A stretch of 43,775 bases of DNA from Eubacteriales bacterium (GTDB lineage Bacteria > Bacillota > Clostridia > Christensenellales > Aristaeellaceae), in NCBI GenBank assembly GCA_028693055.1, contig JAQUWD010000032.1, forward strand, positions 1-43,775, in the 5' to 3' direction. Made by a program: the position numbers and the translations under genes. The notes under the pieces are model-generated. The model was not told the origin of the DNA and did not search any database. It saw only the letters and a program-made list of their open reading frames with translations. Below are positions 6,991-15,324 of this stretch, piece by piece (position 1 is the stretch's first letter; the number at the start of each line of letters is the position of its first letter).

Positions 6991-7818
6991 TTATGCCATG
7001 CTGCGGCAAGCCGCGCAGCCGCCTTCGCCCGTCTCTCGAAGGCCGGACGGCATCGCGTCCCCTACCGCCTTCATAGCGCAGATAACCTCGTCGCAGGGGA
7101 TGGGGCAGCGCACACCCGCCAGCGCCATTTGCGCGGCGGCCAGCGCTTGAGACACTCCCCCCACATTGCGATAAATACAGGGGATTTCTACCAAACCGTG
7201 TACGGGGTCACAGACCAGCCCCAGCATGTTCATCAAGGCGAAGGCGCACGCGTCGCAAACCGCTTCGTTCGACCCGCCATAGAGCTGGCACAGCGCAGCG
7301 GCAGCCATTCCCGCTGCCGAACCGCACTCGGCTTGGCAGCCGCCCTCCGCGCCGCTGACGGAAGCTTGCAGTGCGATGCTCCGACCAATGGCCGCTGACG
7401 CGAATAGCGCCATTACCAGCTCGTCGTCTGTAAAGCCGCTTTGCTCCTGAGCACTGAAAAGTGCGCCGGGTAAAATTCCACAACTCCCCGCTGTGGGAGC
7501 GGCTACGATTTTGCCCATGCAGGCATTGCTTTCCGCCACTGCCAGCGCATAAGCGCCAGCTTTTCCTAAAATACCAAAACGGTTGTTTTCACCGACCATT
7601 AAAGAGGACTGCCCGCCTACCTTGCCGGAGGCAGAGCGTAGCTCCGGGGACAAACCGTCCTGTACGCTTAGGCGCATCACCTCTAAGCGGCGTTGCATTC
7701 GCGCTTTTAGCTGCGCTTCGGTTTCTCCGCTTTCCTTCATCTGCCATCGCAGGGCAATTTCACCGAGGGTTACGCCCGCTTCCTTTGCCGCCGAAAGCAA
7801 TTCATGTATGGTTCGCAT
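6991..7818 (-). CDS. sdaAA: L-serine dehydratase, iron-sulfur type, alpha subunit
   Basis: With the beta subunit this converts L-serine to pyruvate and ammonia using an oxygen-labile [4Fe-4S] cluster. The 275-residue product has the family's cysteine motifs: CQAECGSAAGMA, and GLVCDPVHG followed by EIPC, plus AAPTAGSCGILPGAL near the middle. Length fits the two-subunit Gram-positive form. Its ATG overlaps the stop of sdaAB (TGATG), so translation is coupled. The enzyme fits an anaerobic amino acid fermenter. Confidence 0.95.
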   Translation of the reverse strand: MRTIHELLSAAKEAGVTLGEIALRWQMKESGETEAQLKARMQRRLEVMRLSVQDGLSPELRSASGKVGGQSSLMVGENNRFGILGKAGAYALAVAESNACMGKIVAAPTAGSCGILPGALFSAQEQSGFTDDELVMALFASAAIGRSIALQASVSGAEGGCQAECGSAAGMAAAALCQLYGGSNEAVCDACAFALMNMLGLVCDPVHGLVEIPCIYRNVGGVSQALAAAQMALAGVRCPIPCDEVICAMKAVGDAMPSGLRETGEGGCAACRSMA

Positions 7819-8486
7819 CAGTCGGAAGCCTCCTTTGGCAGATAGACGGCATGATAAACATTCTTCATATCTGAAATAAACGATAGCAAGCCAGGGCTGA
7901 CAACGCCGTCTAGCTCAACGGCCATCATGGCTTCGCCCCCGGCGGAGCGCCGAAAGACCTTCATGGTGGCGATGTTCATTCCGGCGGCAGATACCGCGCC
8001 GCTGATGCTGGCGATCATTCCCTTGGTATCTGCATAGGTGATAATCAGCGTGCTTTCGTGACCGGAAAAGCCCGCCTCCAGCCCGTCGATGGCGTTGACC
8101 ACAATTTCGCCGCCGCCGATGGAGGAGGCCTGCACATTGATATGCCGCCCGTCGTCTCCATCCACGTCCAGCACCACGGTATTTGGGTGCGCGTTGCGCA
8201 GGTCAGCCTTGTAGATATGGTAAGTGAAGCCTTGCTCCTTGGCAATTTCGAGGCTGTCTCGCAGCCGCAAATCATCCACCGCCAGCCCAAGCAGACCGCC
8301 CACCAGCGCCTTGTCCGTACCGTGCCCTTGATAGGTTTTCTGAAAAGAACCGTATAGACCGATTTCGGCGTGAACGGGCTGAGAGCCGAGCAGGTTACGG
8401 GTGATTTTTCCGATTCTCGCGGCTCCTGCCGTATGGGACGAGCTGGGCCCAACCATTACCGGACCGATAACGTCGAATAAATCCAT
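7818..8486 (-). CDS. sdaAB: L-serine dehydratase, iron-sulfur type, beta subunit
   Basis: A 222-residue partner of SdaAA. The N-terminal domain begins DVIGPVMVGPSSSHTAG, a hallmark of the family, and the C-terminal part (about 145-215) is an ACT domain with a VSAAGMNIATMKVFR core, which in relatives binds serine as a regulator. The start at 8486 follows GGGGAGG; a GTG five codons upstream is in frame but would place the ribosome binding site inside the coding region. It lies 77 bases behind the acetyltransferase gene without a convincing terminator, so it may share its transcript. Confidence 0.93.
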   Translation of the reverse strand: MDLFDVIGPVMVGPSSSHTAGAARIGKITRNLLGSQPVHAEIGLYGSFQKTYQGHGTDKALVGGLLGLAVDDLRLRDSLEIAKEQGFTYHIYKADLRNAHPNTVVLDVDGDDGRHINVQASSIGGGEIVVNAIDGLEAGFSGHESTLIITYADTKGMIASISGAVSAAGMNIATMKVFRRSAGGEAMMAVELDGVVSPGLLSFISDMKNVYHAVYLPKEASD

Positions 8487-8563
8487 ACTGCCTCCCCACA
8501 CTGACCGCCGCGCTCCGGCGCGTCGTGATATGCTTGCGCTAAAACATAAGTAAGAGCATTTAG

Positions 8564-9058
8564 CTATTTCAACGGCTTTTCATAGCAATGCCAATCTACG
8601 TCGAATAGATAAGTTTCGCCTTGCTTCCGATACCCCATGGATTGATAAAGTCCGACTGCGGCAACGCTTTTTGGATTGACCAGCAGCAGCATCCCGTCGT
8701 AGCCTTCCCCAGCAGCCGACTGCTCGATTTGGGTGAGAAGCGTTCGAGCCAGCCCATGATGCTGGTAAGACGGTGAAACGCATAGCCGCTCCAACGCCGC
8801 TGGATTAGAGAAATGATTGCAAAAGCAATCCTGTTGCATCAGTTCTTCATCCATGATGGCAGTTCCTGCTGCGATTAGCTTTTCACCGTCATAAAGCCCA
8901 TACAGTGCGCATGCGGATAAGTCTTCGTCAAGGATTTCCTGATTGGGGTATGCGTCGCTCCAGATGCAGCCGTCGATTCCGCACACGGAGCGGTACAACT
9001 GCAAAACCTGTGGGCCATCAGTAACAGGTACCTTGCGAAAGGAAAAAGGGGTATTCAT
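8564..9058 (-). CDS. GNAT family N-acetyltransferase
   Basis: A 164-residue acetyl-CoA-dependent transferase. The acetyl-CoA binding motif A is visible as RLCVSPSYQHHGLARTLL, and the C-terminal half ends in the usual AVGLYQSMGYRKQGE strand. The substrate cannot be read from sequence. It starts six bases after the IMPACT-family gene and is therefore probably the last or middle gene of the T-box-led transcript. Confidence 0.88.
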   Translation of the reverse strand: MNTPFSFRKVPVTDGPQVLQLYRSVCGIDGCIWSDAYPNQEILDEDLSACALYGLYDGEKLIAAGTAIMDEELMQQDCFCNHFSNPAALERLCVSPSYQHHGLARTLLTQIEQSAAGEGYDGMLLLVNPKSVAAVGLYQSMGYRKQGETYLFDVDWHCYEKPLK

Positions 9059-9064
9059 CTGCTG

Positions 9065-9706
9065 TTACTCCTCCGTTTTCTCTATCCATGGACTGTAGGT
9101 TTCGTCCGCAAGCAGCGTTTCTACCCGGCCGTCGGTAATGGTTGTCAGTGTGTCAAGCACCCGTTGGCTGTCAAGCTCCTTCACGCTGATCTCAAAGGAA
9201 ACAGCGGTGGTGAACTCGGTGCTTTCCAGCCGAACAGGCAGTGCTTTCAGCGTATGCTGCACCTTGTCCCATAGAGGGTAAGGCACCTCCATCATCCAAC
9301 GCTGGGTAACGTACATTTGGCATACCTGCGAGGCGTTCAACGCCAGCGCGCAGGTATGGGAATAGGCGCGGACCAAGCCGCCCGCGCCTAGTAAAACGCC
9401 TCCAAAATACCGGGTAACCACCACGGCGCAATCTACCACGCCGCGTGCCTTCATGACTTCGATGATGGGCATTCCGGCGGTGCCGCCCGGTTCGCCGTCG
9501 TCGCTGTAGCGCATAATGCCCGCATTTTGACCAATGATGTAGGCGTAGCAGTGATGGTTCGCATCCTTATAACGGGTGCGCACGTCCGCTAAAAAGGCAA
9601 GGGCTTCCTCGGCGGTTTTGACGGGGGCGGCGCTGCCGATGAAGCGGCTTTTGTTAATCACCACTTCATCGACGCCCGGCTGTAGCAGCGTTTTATAACC
9701 GTCCAT
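9065..9706 (-). CDS. IMPACT (YigZ/YvyE) family protein
   Basis: A 213-residue protein with the UPF0029 N-terminal domain: the run DGEPGGTAGMPI, then VVVTRYFGGVLLGAGGLVRA, is diagnostic. The C-terminal part (about 140-205) is the DUF1949-type ferredoxin-like domain. Eukaryotic IMPACT regulates the kinase GCN2; the bacterial function is not settled. It begins two bases after the tyrS stop and is surely co-transcribed with it. Confidence 0.92.
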   Translation of the reverse strand: MDGYKTLLQPGVDEVVINKSRFIGSAAPVKTAEEALAFLADVRTRYKDANHHCYAYIIGQNAGIMRYSDDGEPGGTAGMPIIEVMKARGVVDCAVVVTRYFGGVLLGAGGLVRAYSHTCALALNASQVCQMYVTQRWMMEVPYPLWDKVQHTLKALPVRLESTEFTTAVSFEISVKELDSQRVLDTLTTITDGRVETLLADETYSPWIEKTEE

Positions 9707-9708
9707 CG

Positions 9709-10932
9709 TTATTTCAGAATCAGTCGGCAGTAATTCTTCTTGCCCTTGCGCAGCAGCAGACCATCGGAACCGATTTGCGTGGACTCTATGCGTGCCTCGA
9801 TATCGGTTACCTTCTCTTCTCCTACCATAACAGCGCCGGCCTGTACCATTTTACGTGCCTCGCCCCGGCTGGCGCACAGCCCGCAGAGCGCCAAAAGGCT
9901 GGTTACCCGGTTGTCCTCCGCCAGCATGGCGGCGTTTACGTCAAAGGAAGGCACATGTTCGCCGGAGCCTGCGCCCGCAAATAGGGCTTGAGCCGCATCC
10001 TGCGCCTTCATGGCCTCTTCCTCGCCATGGATCATCTTGGTTACCTCGAAGGCCAGTACGCGCTTGGCTTCGTTGATTTCCTGATCCTTTAGCGCGCCCA
10101 GACGGCGTACCTCGTCCATGGGCAGGAAGGTCAGCAGCCCTAAGAACCGCTCTACGTCCTCGTCGCCCACATTGCGCCAGTACTGGTAGAACTCGTAGGG
10201 AGTGGTGCGCTCCGGGTCGAGCCACAGCGCGCCTTTTTCCGTCTTGCCCATCTTTTTACCGTCGTGGGTCATAATCAGCTTGCAGGTTAAGGCGAAAGCG
10301 TCTTCCTTTTCCTTGCGCCGAATCAAATCCGCGCCGGAGAGCATATTGCTCCACTGATCGTCTCCGCCTACCTGTAGGCGGCAGCCGTAGTTTTTAAATA
10401 GGCTAAGGAAGTCGTAGCTCTGCATCAGCATGTAGTTGAACTCAAGAAAGGTAAGGCCGGTTTCCAAACGGCGTTTGTAGCACTCGGCGGTCAGCATGCG
10501 GTTGACGCTGAAAAGCGCGCCCACATCCCGCAGAAAGTCGATGTAATTGAGGTTCAGCAGCCAGTCGCCATTGTTGACCATGATCGCCTTGCCCTCGCCG
10601 AAGTCCAAAAAGCGGGATAGCTGCTTTTGCAGCCCGGCTACGTTTTGGGCGATGGTTTCTTTGGTCATCATCTTGCGCATATCGGTCTTGCCGCTGGGAT
10701 CGCCGATCATGGCAGTGCCGCCGCCGCAAAGGGCGATGGGGCGATGACCTGCCCGCTGCAAATGCGCCATGGCCATAATCGGAATGTAATGGCCTACGTG
10801 AAGGCTGTCGGCGGTAGGATCAAAGCCGGTGTAGAAGGTGATGGGCTCTCTTTCCAGCGCCTTGTACAGATCGTCCTCAAAGGTTACCTGAGCGATAAAG
10901 CCGCGCTCTTTCAATGTATCTAAAATATGCAT
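9709..10932 (-). CDS. tyrS: Tyrosyl-tRNA synthetase
   Basis: Charges tRNA-Tyr with tyrosine using ATP. The 407-residue protein has the class I signature as HVGH (45-48), the second signature as KMGKT (227-231), and tyrosine-pocket segments YMLMQSYD (167-174) and GGDDQWSN (189-196). The C-terminal 70 residues form an S4 RNA-binding domain ([14 protein letters not shown]). It lies 29 nt behind the aminotransferase gene, under a leader whose T-box specifier reads UAC (Tyr). Confidence 0.97.
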   Translation of the reverse strand: MHILDTLKERGFIAQVTFEDDLYKALEREPITFYTGFDPTADSLHVGHYIPIMAMAHLQRAGHRPIALCGGGTAMIGDPSGKTDMRKMMTKETIAQNVAGLQKQLSRFLDFGEGKAIMVNNGDWLLNLNYIDFLRDVGALFSVNRMLTAECYKRRLETGLTFLEFNYMLMQSYDFLSLFKNYGCRLQVGGDDQWSNMLSGADLIRRKEKEDAFALTCKLIMTHDGKKMGKTEKGALWLDPERTTPYEFYQYWRNVGDEDVERFLGLLTFLPMDEVRRLGALKDQEINEAKRVLAFEVTKMIHGEEEAMKAQDAAQALFAGAGSGEHVPSFDVNAAMLAEDNRVTSLLALCGLCASRGEARKMVQAGAVMVGEEKVTDIEARIESTQIGSDGLLLRKGKKNYCRLILK

Positions 10933-10961
10933 GTAATTATTTCCTTTCTTTTGCTAGCAGC

Positions 10962-12152
10962 TTATGCCAGCGTTTCTTGAAAAAGCTTACGCAGGATTGC
11001 CATACCCTCGACTACCTGCTCCAAGGTGGAATTGCTAAAGTTGAGCCGCAAGGTGTTGTCATGGCCGCCCTCCGGGTAAAAGAAGGTGCCGGGCACATAA
11101 GCCACGCCCCGTTCCACAGCGGTGTTAAACAGCTTGGTAGCGTTGAAGCCTTCGGGCATTTCCACGAAGATGAACAATCCGCCTTCGGGCCGGGTAAACT
11201 TGGTTCCCTTGGGGAAGGAGGATAGCTCCTGCAGCATCTTCTCCATTTTTTCGCGGTATGCCGGAAGCACGGAAGCAATATGAGGAGCAAGCAGACCCTG
11301 ACGCAGGAACTGATCCACAATGGCTTGGTTCAGGTTAGGCGTGTGTAGGTCGGTTCCTTGCTTGCCGATGGTGCATTTGCGTAGGATATCCTCCTGAGCC
11401 GCCAAATACCCTACCCGCAGACCGGGAGAAATTATTTTGGAGAAGCTGCCCATGTAGGCTACATAGCCTTCCTGATCGTATTCCTTGATGGTGGGCAGAT
11501 GCTGACCCGCATACCGCAGGTCACGGTAGGGATCGTCCTCGATCACCAGAAAATGATACTTCGCCGCCAGCTCGGCAATGGCTTTGCGACGCTCTGCCGC
11601 CAGCGTGCGGCCGGAGGGGTTCTGAAAGTTGGGAATGACGTAGAACAGCTTGGGGTGATGCTGCTTGGCAGCCTCCTCCAAGCGGTCGAGCCGCACGCCG
11701 CCGTCGTCGCTTTCGATGGGAATCAGGTTGGCTTCATACAGCCGTAAGGTCTGCATATTACCAAGAAAGGTGGGGCTCTCCACCAGTACCGTGTCCCCGG
11801 GATTGAGCAGGGCTTTACACAGCAGATCCATGCCCGACGTGCTGCCGGTGATGGGCAGCACCGTCTGCTTGCTTACCGCAAAGGGGAATTGTCCCTGTAG
11901 GTAAGCGATCAGGCTTTCCAGAAAGGGGGGATAGCCCTCAGTAGCGCCATATTGCAGTATGCGCTTGCCGTCGCTTTCCAGCACTTCTTTGGCAATTTGC
12001 CCACACTGCTCATCGGGCAGCGCTGCCATGGATGGATTGCCGCCCGCGAAGGAGATCATGTTGGGACGGCCCAGCACCTTGAAGATTTCCCGAATGGCGC
12101 TGCCGGTGACATGATCGAAGCGGGAGGCGAAGGAAAGACCTTGGGGCAACAT
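10962..12152 (-). CDS. PLP-dependent aminotransferase, class I/II fold
   Basis: A 396-residue fold-type I transaminase of the group related to 2-aminoadipate transaminase LysN and MocR-type enzymes. PLP residues are visible: SFSK with Lys239 as the Schiff-base lysine, NPSG with Asn178, and DDPY with Asp207 and Tyr209. The group transaminates aromatic, branched or aminoadipate substrates and sequence alone does not decide. The leader is a T-box with a Tyr codon and tyrS follows, so an aromatic (tyrosine or phenylalanine) substrate is likely. ATG at 12152 is preceded by AAAGGAGG; earlier in-frame starts fall inside the T-box and are rejected. Confidence 0.92.
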   Translation of the reverse strand: MLPQGLSFASRFDHVTGSAIREIFKVLGRPNMISFAGGNPSMAALPDEQCGQIAKEVLESDGKRILQYGATEGYPPFLESLIAYLQGQFPFAVSKQTVLPITGSTSGMDLLCKALLNPGDTVLVESPTFLGNMQTLRLYEANLIPIESDDGGVRLDRLEEAAKQHHPKLFYVIPNFQNPSGRTLAAERRKAIAELAAKYHFLVIEDDPYRDLRYAGQHLPTIKEYDQEGYVAYMGSFSKIISPGLRVGYLAAQEDILRKCTIGKQGTDLHTPNLNQAIVDQFLRQGLLAPHIASVLPAYREKMEKMLQELSSFPKGTKFTRPEGGLFIFVEMPEGFNATKLFNTAVERGVAYVPGTFFYPEGGHDNTLRLNFSNSTLEQVVEGMAILRKLFQETLA

Positions 12153-12185
12153 AGAAAAGACCTCCTTTGACGTTCGGGAAAGATG

Positions 12186-12225
12186 AAAAAAATCGCCTTT
12201 CCCCGTTGAGATGGGGGAAGGCGAT
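12186..12225 (-). terminator. T-box regulatory terminator
   Basis: On the minus strand ATCGCC (12225-12220) through GGCGAT (12197-12192) form a long GC-rich stem with internal CCCC/GGGG pairing, followed by seven T residues. It competes with the antiterminator formed with the T-box sequence. Confidence 0.9.
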
Positions 12226-12453
12226 ACAAATCGCGGTACCACTTCCGTTTGACGCGTTCCTCACGAAATGCGTCCTCTGGGCGAAGATGAAACGATCTTC
12301 GCAAGCGCTGTAAACGGCGCACCGTCATACCGCTACTGATGTTCACGGATGAGCTCCGGGAGGTATTCGACCATGTACCGCCGCCTTCTCGCATCAACCG
12401 AAGGCTCTCTTGAGACGGATTCCCATGGACTACTTGATCCCTTCATGGCTTGT
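12186..12453 (-). promoter_or_regulatory. T-box riboswitch leader, probable tyrosine specifier
   Basis: Read on the minus strand, the T-box AAGTGGTACCGCG lies at 12244-12232 and pairs with uncharged tRNA NCCA. It is followed by a terminator. Stem I is recognisable: an AGTA/GAA specifier loop between GGGA/TCCC and CCATG/CATGG helices, an AGAGAGCC stretch, and the distal loop motif with GATGCGAGAAGGC. The specifier after GAA reads UAC (12365-12363), the Tyr codon. The T-box variable base U fits the A discriminator of tRNA-Tyr. Low charging of tRNA-Tyr would let transcription continue into the aminotransferase and tyrS. The base after UAC is C rather than the usual purine, which leaves some doubt on the frame. 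Confidence 0.9.
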
Positions 12454-12459
12454 GAAGCT

Positions 12460-12488
12460 ATTATAGGAAACAAAAGGAGGAATGTCAA
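12460..12488 (-). promoter_or_regulatory. Consensus promoter of the T-box operon
   Basis: Perfect TTGACA (12488-12483), 17-nt spacer and perfect TATAAT (12465-12460) on the minus strand. Start of transcription near 12453 fits the 5' end of the T-box leader. Confidence 0.9.
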
Positions 12489-12513
12489 GTGGGAAAAAGA
12501 TTGGGTGCGCGCA

Positions 12514-12552
12514 GGGTCATGAAAGGGTGAAGTGCAAAGCGGGTCATGAAAG
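12514..12552. repeat. 12-bp direct repeat in the divergent promoter region
   Basis: GGGTCATGAAAG occurs at 12514-12525 and again at 12541-12552, a period of 27 bp. It lies between the T-box promoter and the two-component promoter and could be a regulator site for either. Confidence 0.5.
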
Positions 12553-12586
12553 TTCATGGCGTTGCGCTTTGAAATTGAAGCAAACC

Positions 12587-12615
12587 TTGAGACTGATGCG
12601 AAACTGTGCTATCCT
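12587..12615 (+). promoter_or_regulatory. Promoter of the two-component system
   Basis: TTGAGA (12587-12592), a 17-nt spacer and TATCCT (12610-12615). Each box matches consensus at four to five positions. It leaves a leader of about 90 nt in which I see no clear structure. Confidence 0.55.
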
Positions 12616-12711
12616 TTAAAAAGAAATCGAAAATATATCGCAGCGAGCTGCGCAGAGAAGGTACTTGCGGTGTAAGCAATACGCGAGAATCAAGACGAAA
12701 GAAGGATACCG

Positions 12712-13413
12712 ATGCATCAAACGATATTGGTTATTGACGATGATGTTGAGCTGTGCAGGTTGCTAGAGCAATGCTTGGGCGGCGAGGGTTATGAAGTGAC
12801 TTGCATGTACAGTGGAAAAAATGTAACGCAACAGCTCCAAAACCATCAGACCGACTTGATTATTCTTGATGTAATGCTGCCGGAGGAGGACGGCTTTTCA
12901 GTGCTTCGTAGAATTAGAGCATTCAGTGGTGTTCCGGTGCTGATGCTGTCTGCAAAAAGCGAGGAAATGAATAAGGTGCTGGGCTTACGAACCGGCGCAG
13001 ATGATTACATTACAAAACCCTTTGGATTTTCTGAGCTGATCGCGAGGGTTGAAAATCTCCTTCGCAGATGCAGCGCTTCAAGGCAAAGCGAAAGTATGCT
13101 TCTTGATTATGGAGTATTGCGAATTGATAGGGAAAAATGTATTGTCACAGTCAATAACATGCCTGTCCAGCTGACTTCCAAAGAATACAAGCTGTTGTGC
13201 TTCTTGGCTGAAAATCCGCAAAAGGTTTTCACAAAAAAGCAGATTTACAGCAACGTATGGGGCGATGAATTTATGTATGATGATAACACCATTATGGCGC
13301 TTATACGGAGGTTAAGAAAAAAAGTTGAGCTTCAACCTGATCACCCCTGTTTGATTCAGACCGTTTGGGGAATCGGGTACAGATTTAATAATGAGGTCAA
13401 AGCAATTGATTGA
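12712..13413 (+). CDS. OmpR-family response regulator
   Basis: A 233-residue regulator with an N-terminal receiver (acidic pair Asp9/Asp10, phospho-acceptor Asp53, Ser80, Lys102 in TKPF) and a C-terminal winged helix (about 130-230, ending TVWGIGYRF). Phosphorylated by the kinase that overlaps its end by 23 bases, it most likely activates the ABC transporter downstream, where four 11-bp direct repeats typical of this family's operators precede the -10. Systems of this make-up usually respond to cell-envelope stress or peptide antibiotics. Confidence 0.94.
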   Translation: MHQTILVIDDDVELCRLLEQCLGGEGYEVTCMYSGKNVTQQLQNHQTDLIILDVMLPEEDGFSVLRRIRAFSGVPVLMLSAKSEEMNKVLGLRTGADDYITKPFGFSELIARVENLLRRCSASRQSESMLLDYGVLRIDREKCIVTVNNMPVQLTSKEYKLLCFLAENPQKVFTKKQIYSNVWGDEFMYDDNTIMALIRRLRKKVELQPDHPCLIQTVWGIGYRFNNEVKAID

Positions 13414-14317
13414 TTCGATCCTTCTGATTCTATTGCTGTTGCTTTTATCCTTCCTTATGCTAAAACAGTATACCGATCATCAACGACTACGCGATATGAT
13501 CCTAGTATTACAAAGTATTTTAGACGGTCAAAAGAAAAGACAGATTTTTTCTCAAAAGGATGATGAGCTTGGGCGGCTTGCCTTTGAAATAAACCGCCTT
13601 GCGGCCCTTTATGGAACAGTGCAGGAGCAGTATGAAAAGGAACGGGTTACCAAGAAGCAGCTTATTTCTAATTTGTCCCATGATGTAAGAACACCATTGG
13701 TTTCAGTGATTGGCTATTTAGAAGCAATTGTACAGAACCGAATATCCAGCAATCAAAAGGATGATTATATCAATACCGCATACCAAAAAGCCAAACAGTT
13801 AAAGGAACAGGTAAATCAGTTGTTTGAATTTGTGCAAAGCGATGCAAACGAAATGATACTTTCGGAAAGGAAGGTGGATGCTTGCGAAATTACACGCAAG
13901 ACCCTCATTGACTTTCTTCCGCTTATTGAAAATGAACATATTGTGTTGGACACCTCCATTCCTGATGATGAAATTAGCATTTTGGTTGACGTTAACAGCT
14001 TTGTCCGCATCCTTCAAAATCTGATTAAAAACACGTTGACCCATGGCGCAAAGGGTAAGTATCTTGGTGTGTCCATCACAAGGGAAGCAGGCAACGTCTG
14101 TATTGACATAGCGGATAAGGGGCAGGGCATTGCACAGGAGCATTTACCCTTCGTTTTTGAACGACTATATAAAGTTGATAGCGCTAGGTCAAGGGGCGGC
14201 GGTATTGGGCTAGCTGTCGCAAAAGAGCTATCAAATAAGATGAATGGGAGCCTTGAGATCCTTCGCTCCATTCCGGGAGATACCGTTTTTCGTATTACTT
14301 TTCCAGAAGCAAAGTAA
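13391..14317 (+). CDS. Sensor histidine kinase, single membrane segment
   Basis: A 308-residue kinase. One hydrophobic segment (about 6-24) is seen, then a HAMP-like linker, a HisKA domain with SHDVRTPL (His97), and an ATP-binding domain with NLIKNTLTHG (N box), DKGQGIA (G1) and GGGIGLAVAK (G2). It lacks the second membrane helix and extracellular sensor of ordinary VanS-type kinases, so the signal is probably sensed in the membrane or through the transporter. The start lies inside the regulator gene. Confidence 0.92.
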   Translation: MRSKQLIDSILLILLLLLLSFLMLKQYTDHQRLRDMILVLQSILDGQKKRQIFSQKDDELGRLAFEINRLAALYGTVQEQYEKERVTKKQLISNLSHDVRTPLVSVIGYLEAIVQNRISSNQKDDYINTAYQKAKQLKEQVNQLFEFVQSDANEMILSERKVDACEITRKTLIDFLPLIENEHIVLDTSIPDDEISILVDVNSFVRILQNLIKNTLTHGAKGKYLGVSITREAGNVCIDIADKGQGIAQEHLPFVFERLYKVDSARSRGGGIGLAVAKELSNKMNGSLEILRSIPGDTVFRITFPEAK

Positions 14318-14359
14318 ATGTCAGAGAAATGTCAGACCTATATCATCGCCATATCAGAT
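14316..14359 (+). promoter_or_regulatory. Four tandem 11-bp direct repeats, regulator operator
   Basis: Four consecutive 11-mers start at 14316, 14327, 14338 and 14349 and share the core AT(G/A)TCA at the same place: ATGTCAGA, ATGTCAGA, ATATCATC and ATATCAGA. The last copies overlap where the -35 would be. A TATACT at 14368-14373 is the likely -10 and no good -35 exists. This is the arrangement expected for an OmpR/VanR-type activator bound on one face of the helix. Confidence 0.75.
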
Positions 14360-14403
14360 TTATCCAATATACTATAACTTATCAAAGATAAGGAGGATTT
14401 GGC

Positions 14404-15324
14404 ATGGATATGGTTTTGCAAACCGCAGGCCTGACAAAGCAATACGGTGCGCAGTATGCAGTACACAATGTAAATATGCATATTGCACCCGGTGAAATCT
14501 ATGGCCTTTTAGGACGAAACGGCGCGGGAAAAACAACGACAATCCGAATGATCATGGGTTTATTACAGCCAACGGAGGGAGAAATTATCCTTTTCGGCGA
14601 GAGAATGAAAAGCCCAACAAAGGACATTTTCGGACGTATCGGCGCATTGATTGAGTCGCCTTCGTTTTATGAAAACCTGACGGCAAAGGAAAACCTGAAA
14701 ATTATATCGGATTTACGGGGTACACAGTCAAAGAATTCAGTTGAGGACGCCTTGCTGCTTGTCAACCTAGAAAATGAGACAAAGAAAAAGGTCAGACAAT
14801 TTTCTTTGGGAATGAAGCAGCGCTTAGGGATTGCCATGGCGTTAATGCATAAGCCGGAATTTATTATTTTGGATGAACCGACGAACGGTCTTGACCCAAT
14901 CGGAATACAGCAGATTCGTTTGCTCATCAAGCGGCTATCCGCTGAAAACGGCGTAACCGTGCTGATTTCTAGCCATATTTTAAGCGAGATTGAGCAAATG
15001 GCAGATAAGGTCGGCTTTATTGATCAAGGGGTTTTGGCGGAGGAACTATCAATGGATGAGATTCGCCATCGAAATCGCCATTATGTAAAGATGACGGTTT
15101 CCCAAGTGAGTCAAGCCGTTCCCATACTAGAAAAAGAACTGGCAATCAGCGACTTTGAAATCATTAACGATACGGAAATGAAGCTATATCAATTGGACGT
15201 CAATTTGGAAAAAATGAATCGTGTTCTTGTGACCAACGGCGTTGGCGTTTCTGAGATTTCTGTAAAGAAAGGGAATCTGGAAGAGTACTTTCTTAAACGA
15301 ACGGGAGGCGTTTCAATTGGGTAA
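14404..15324 (+). CDS. ABC transporter ATP-binding protein, antibiotic-resistance type
   Basis: A 306-residue ATPase of the BcrA/lantibiotic immunity group. Walker A is GRNGAGKTT (37-45), the signature is FSLGMKQRLG, Walker B is FIILDEPTNGLDP, and the C-terminal 80 residues form the usual extra domain of this group. It pairs with the overlapping permease, driving export or removal of a hydrophobic substrate from the membrane. AAGGAGG (14389-14395) precedes ATG. Probably switched on by the upstream two-component system. Confidence 0.94.
   Translation: MDMVLQTAGLTKQYGAQYAVHNVNMHIAPGEIYGLLGRNGAGKTTTIRMIMGLLQPTEGEIILFGERMKSPTKDIFGRIGALIESPSFYENLTAKENLKIISDLRGTQSKNSVEDALLLVNLENETKKKVRQFSLGMKQRLGIAMALMHKPEFIILDEPTNGLDPIGIQQIRLLIKRLSAENGVTVLISSHILSEIEQMADKVGFIDQGVLAEELSMDEIRHRNRHYVKMTVSQVSQAVPILEKELAISDFEIINDTEMKLYQLDVNLEKMNRVLVTNGVGVSEISVKKGNLEEYFLKRTGGVSIG

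Noticed and set aside
8487..8501. GTG start five codons upstream for sdaAB
   Set aside because: The GGGGAGG ribosome binding site would lie inside that extension; homologues begin close to MDLFDVIGP.
12153..12242. N-terminal extension of the aminotransferase by 30 codons
   Set aside because: The extension would be encoded by the T-box terminator and antiterminator; the ATG at 12152 has an AAAGGAGG in front.
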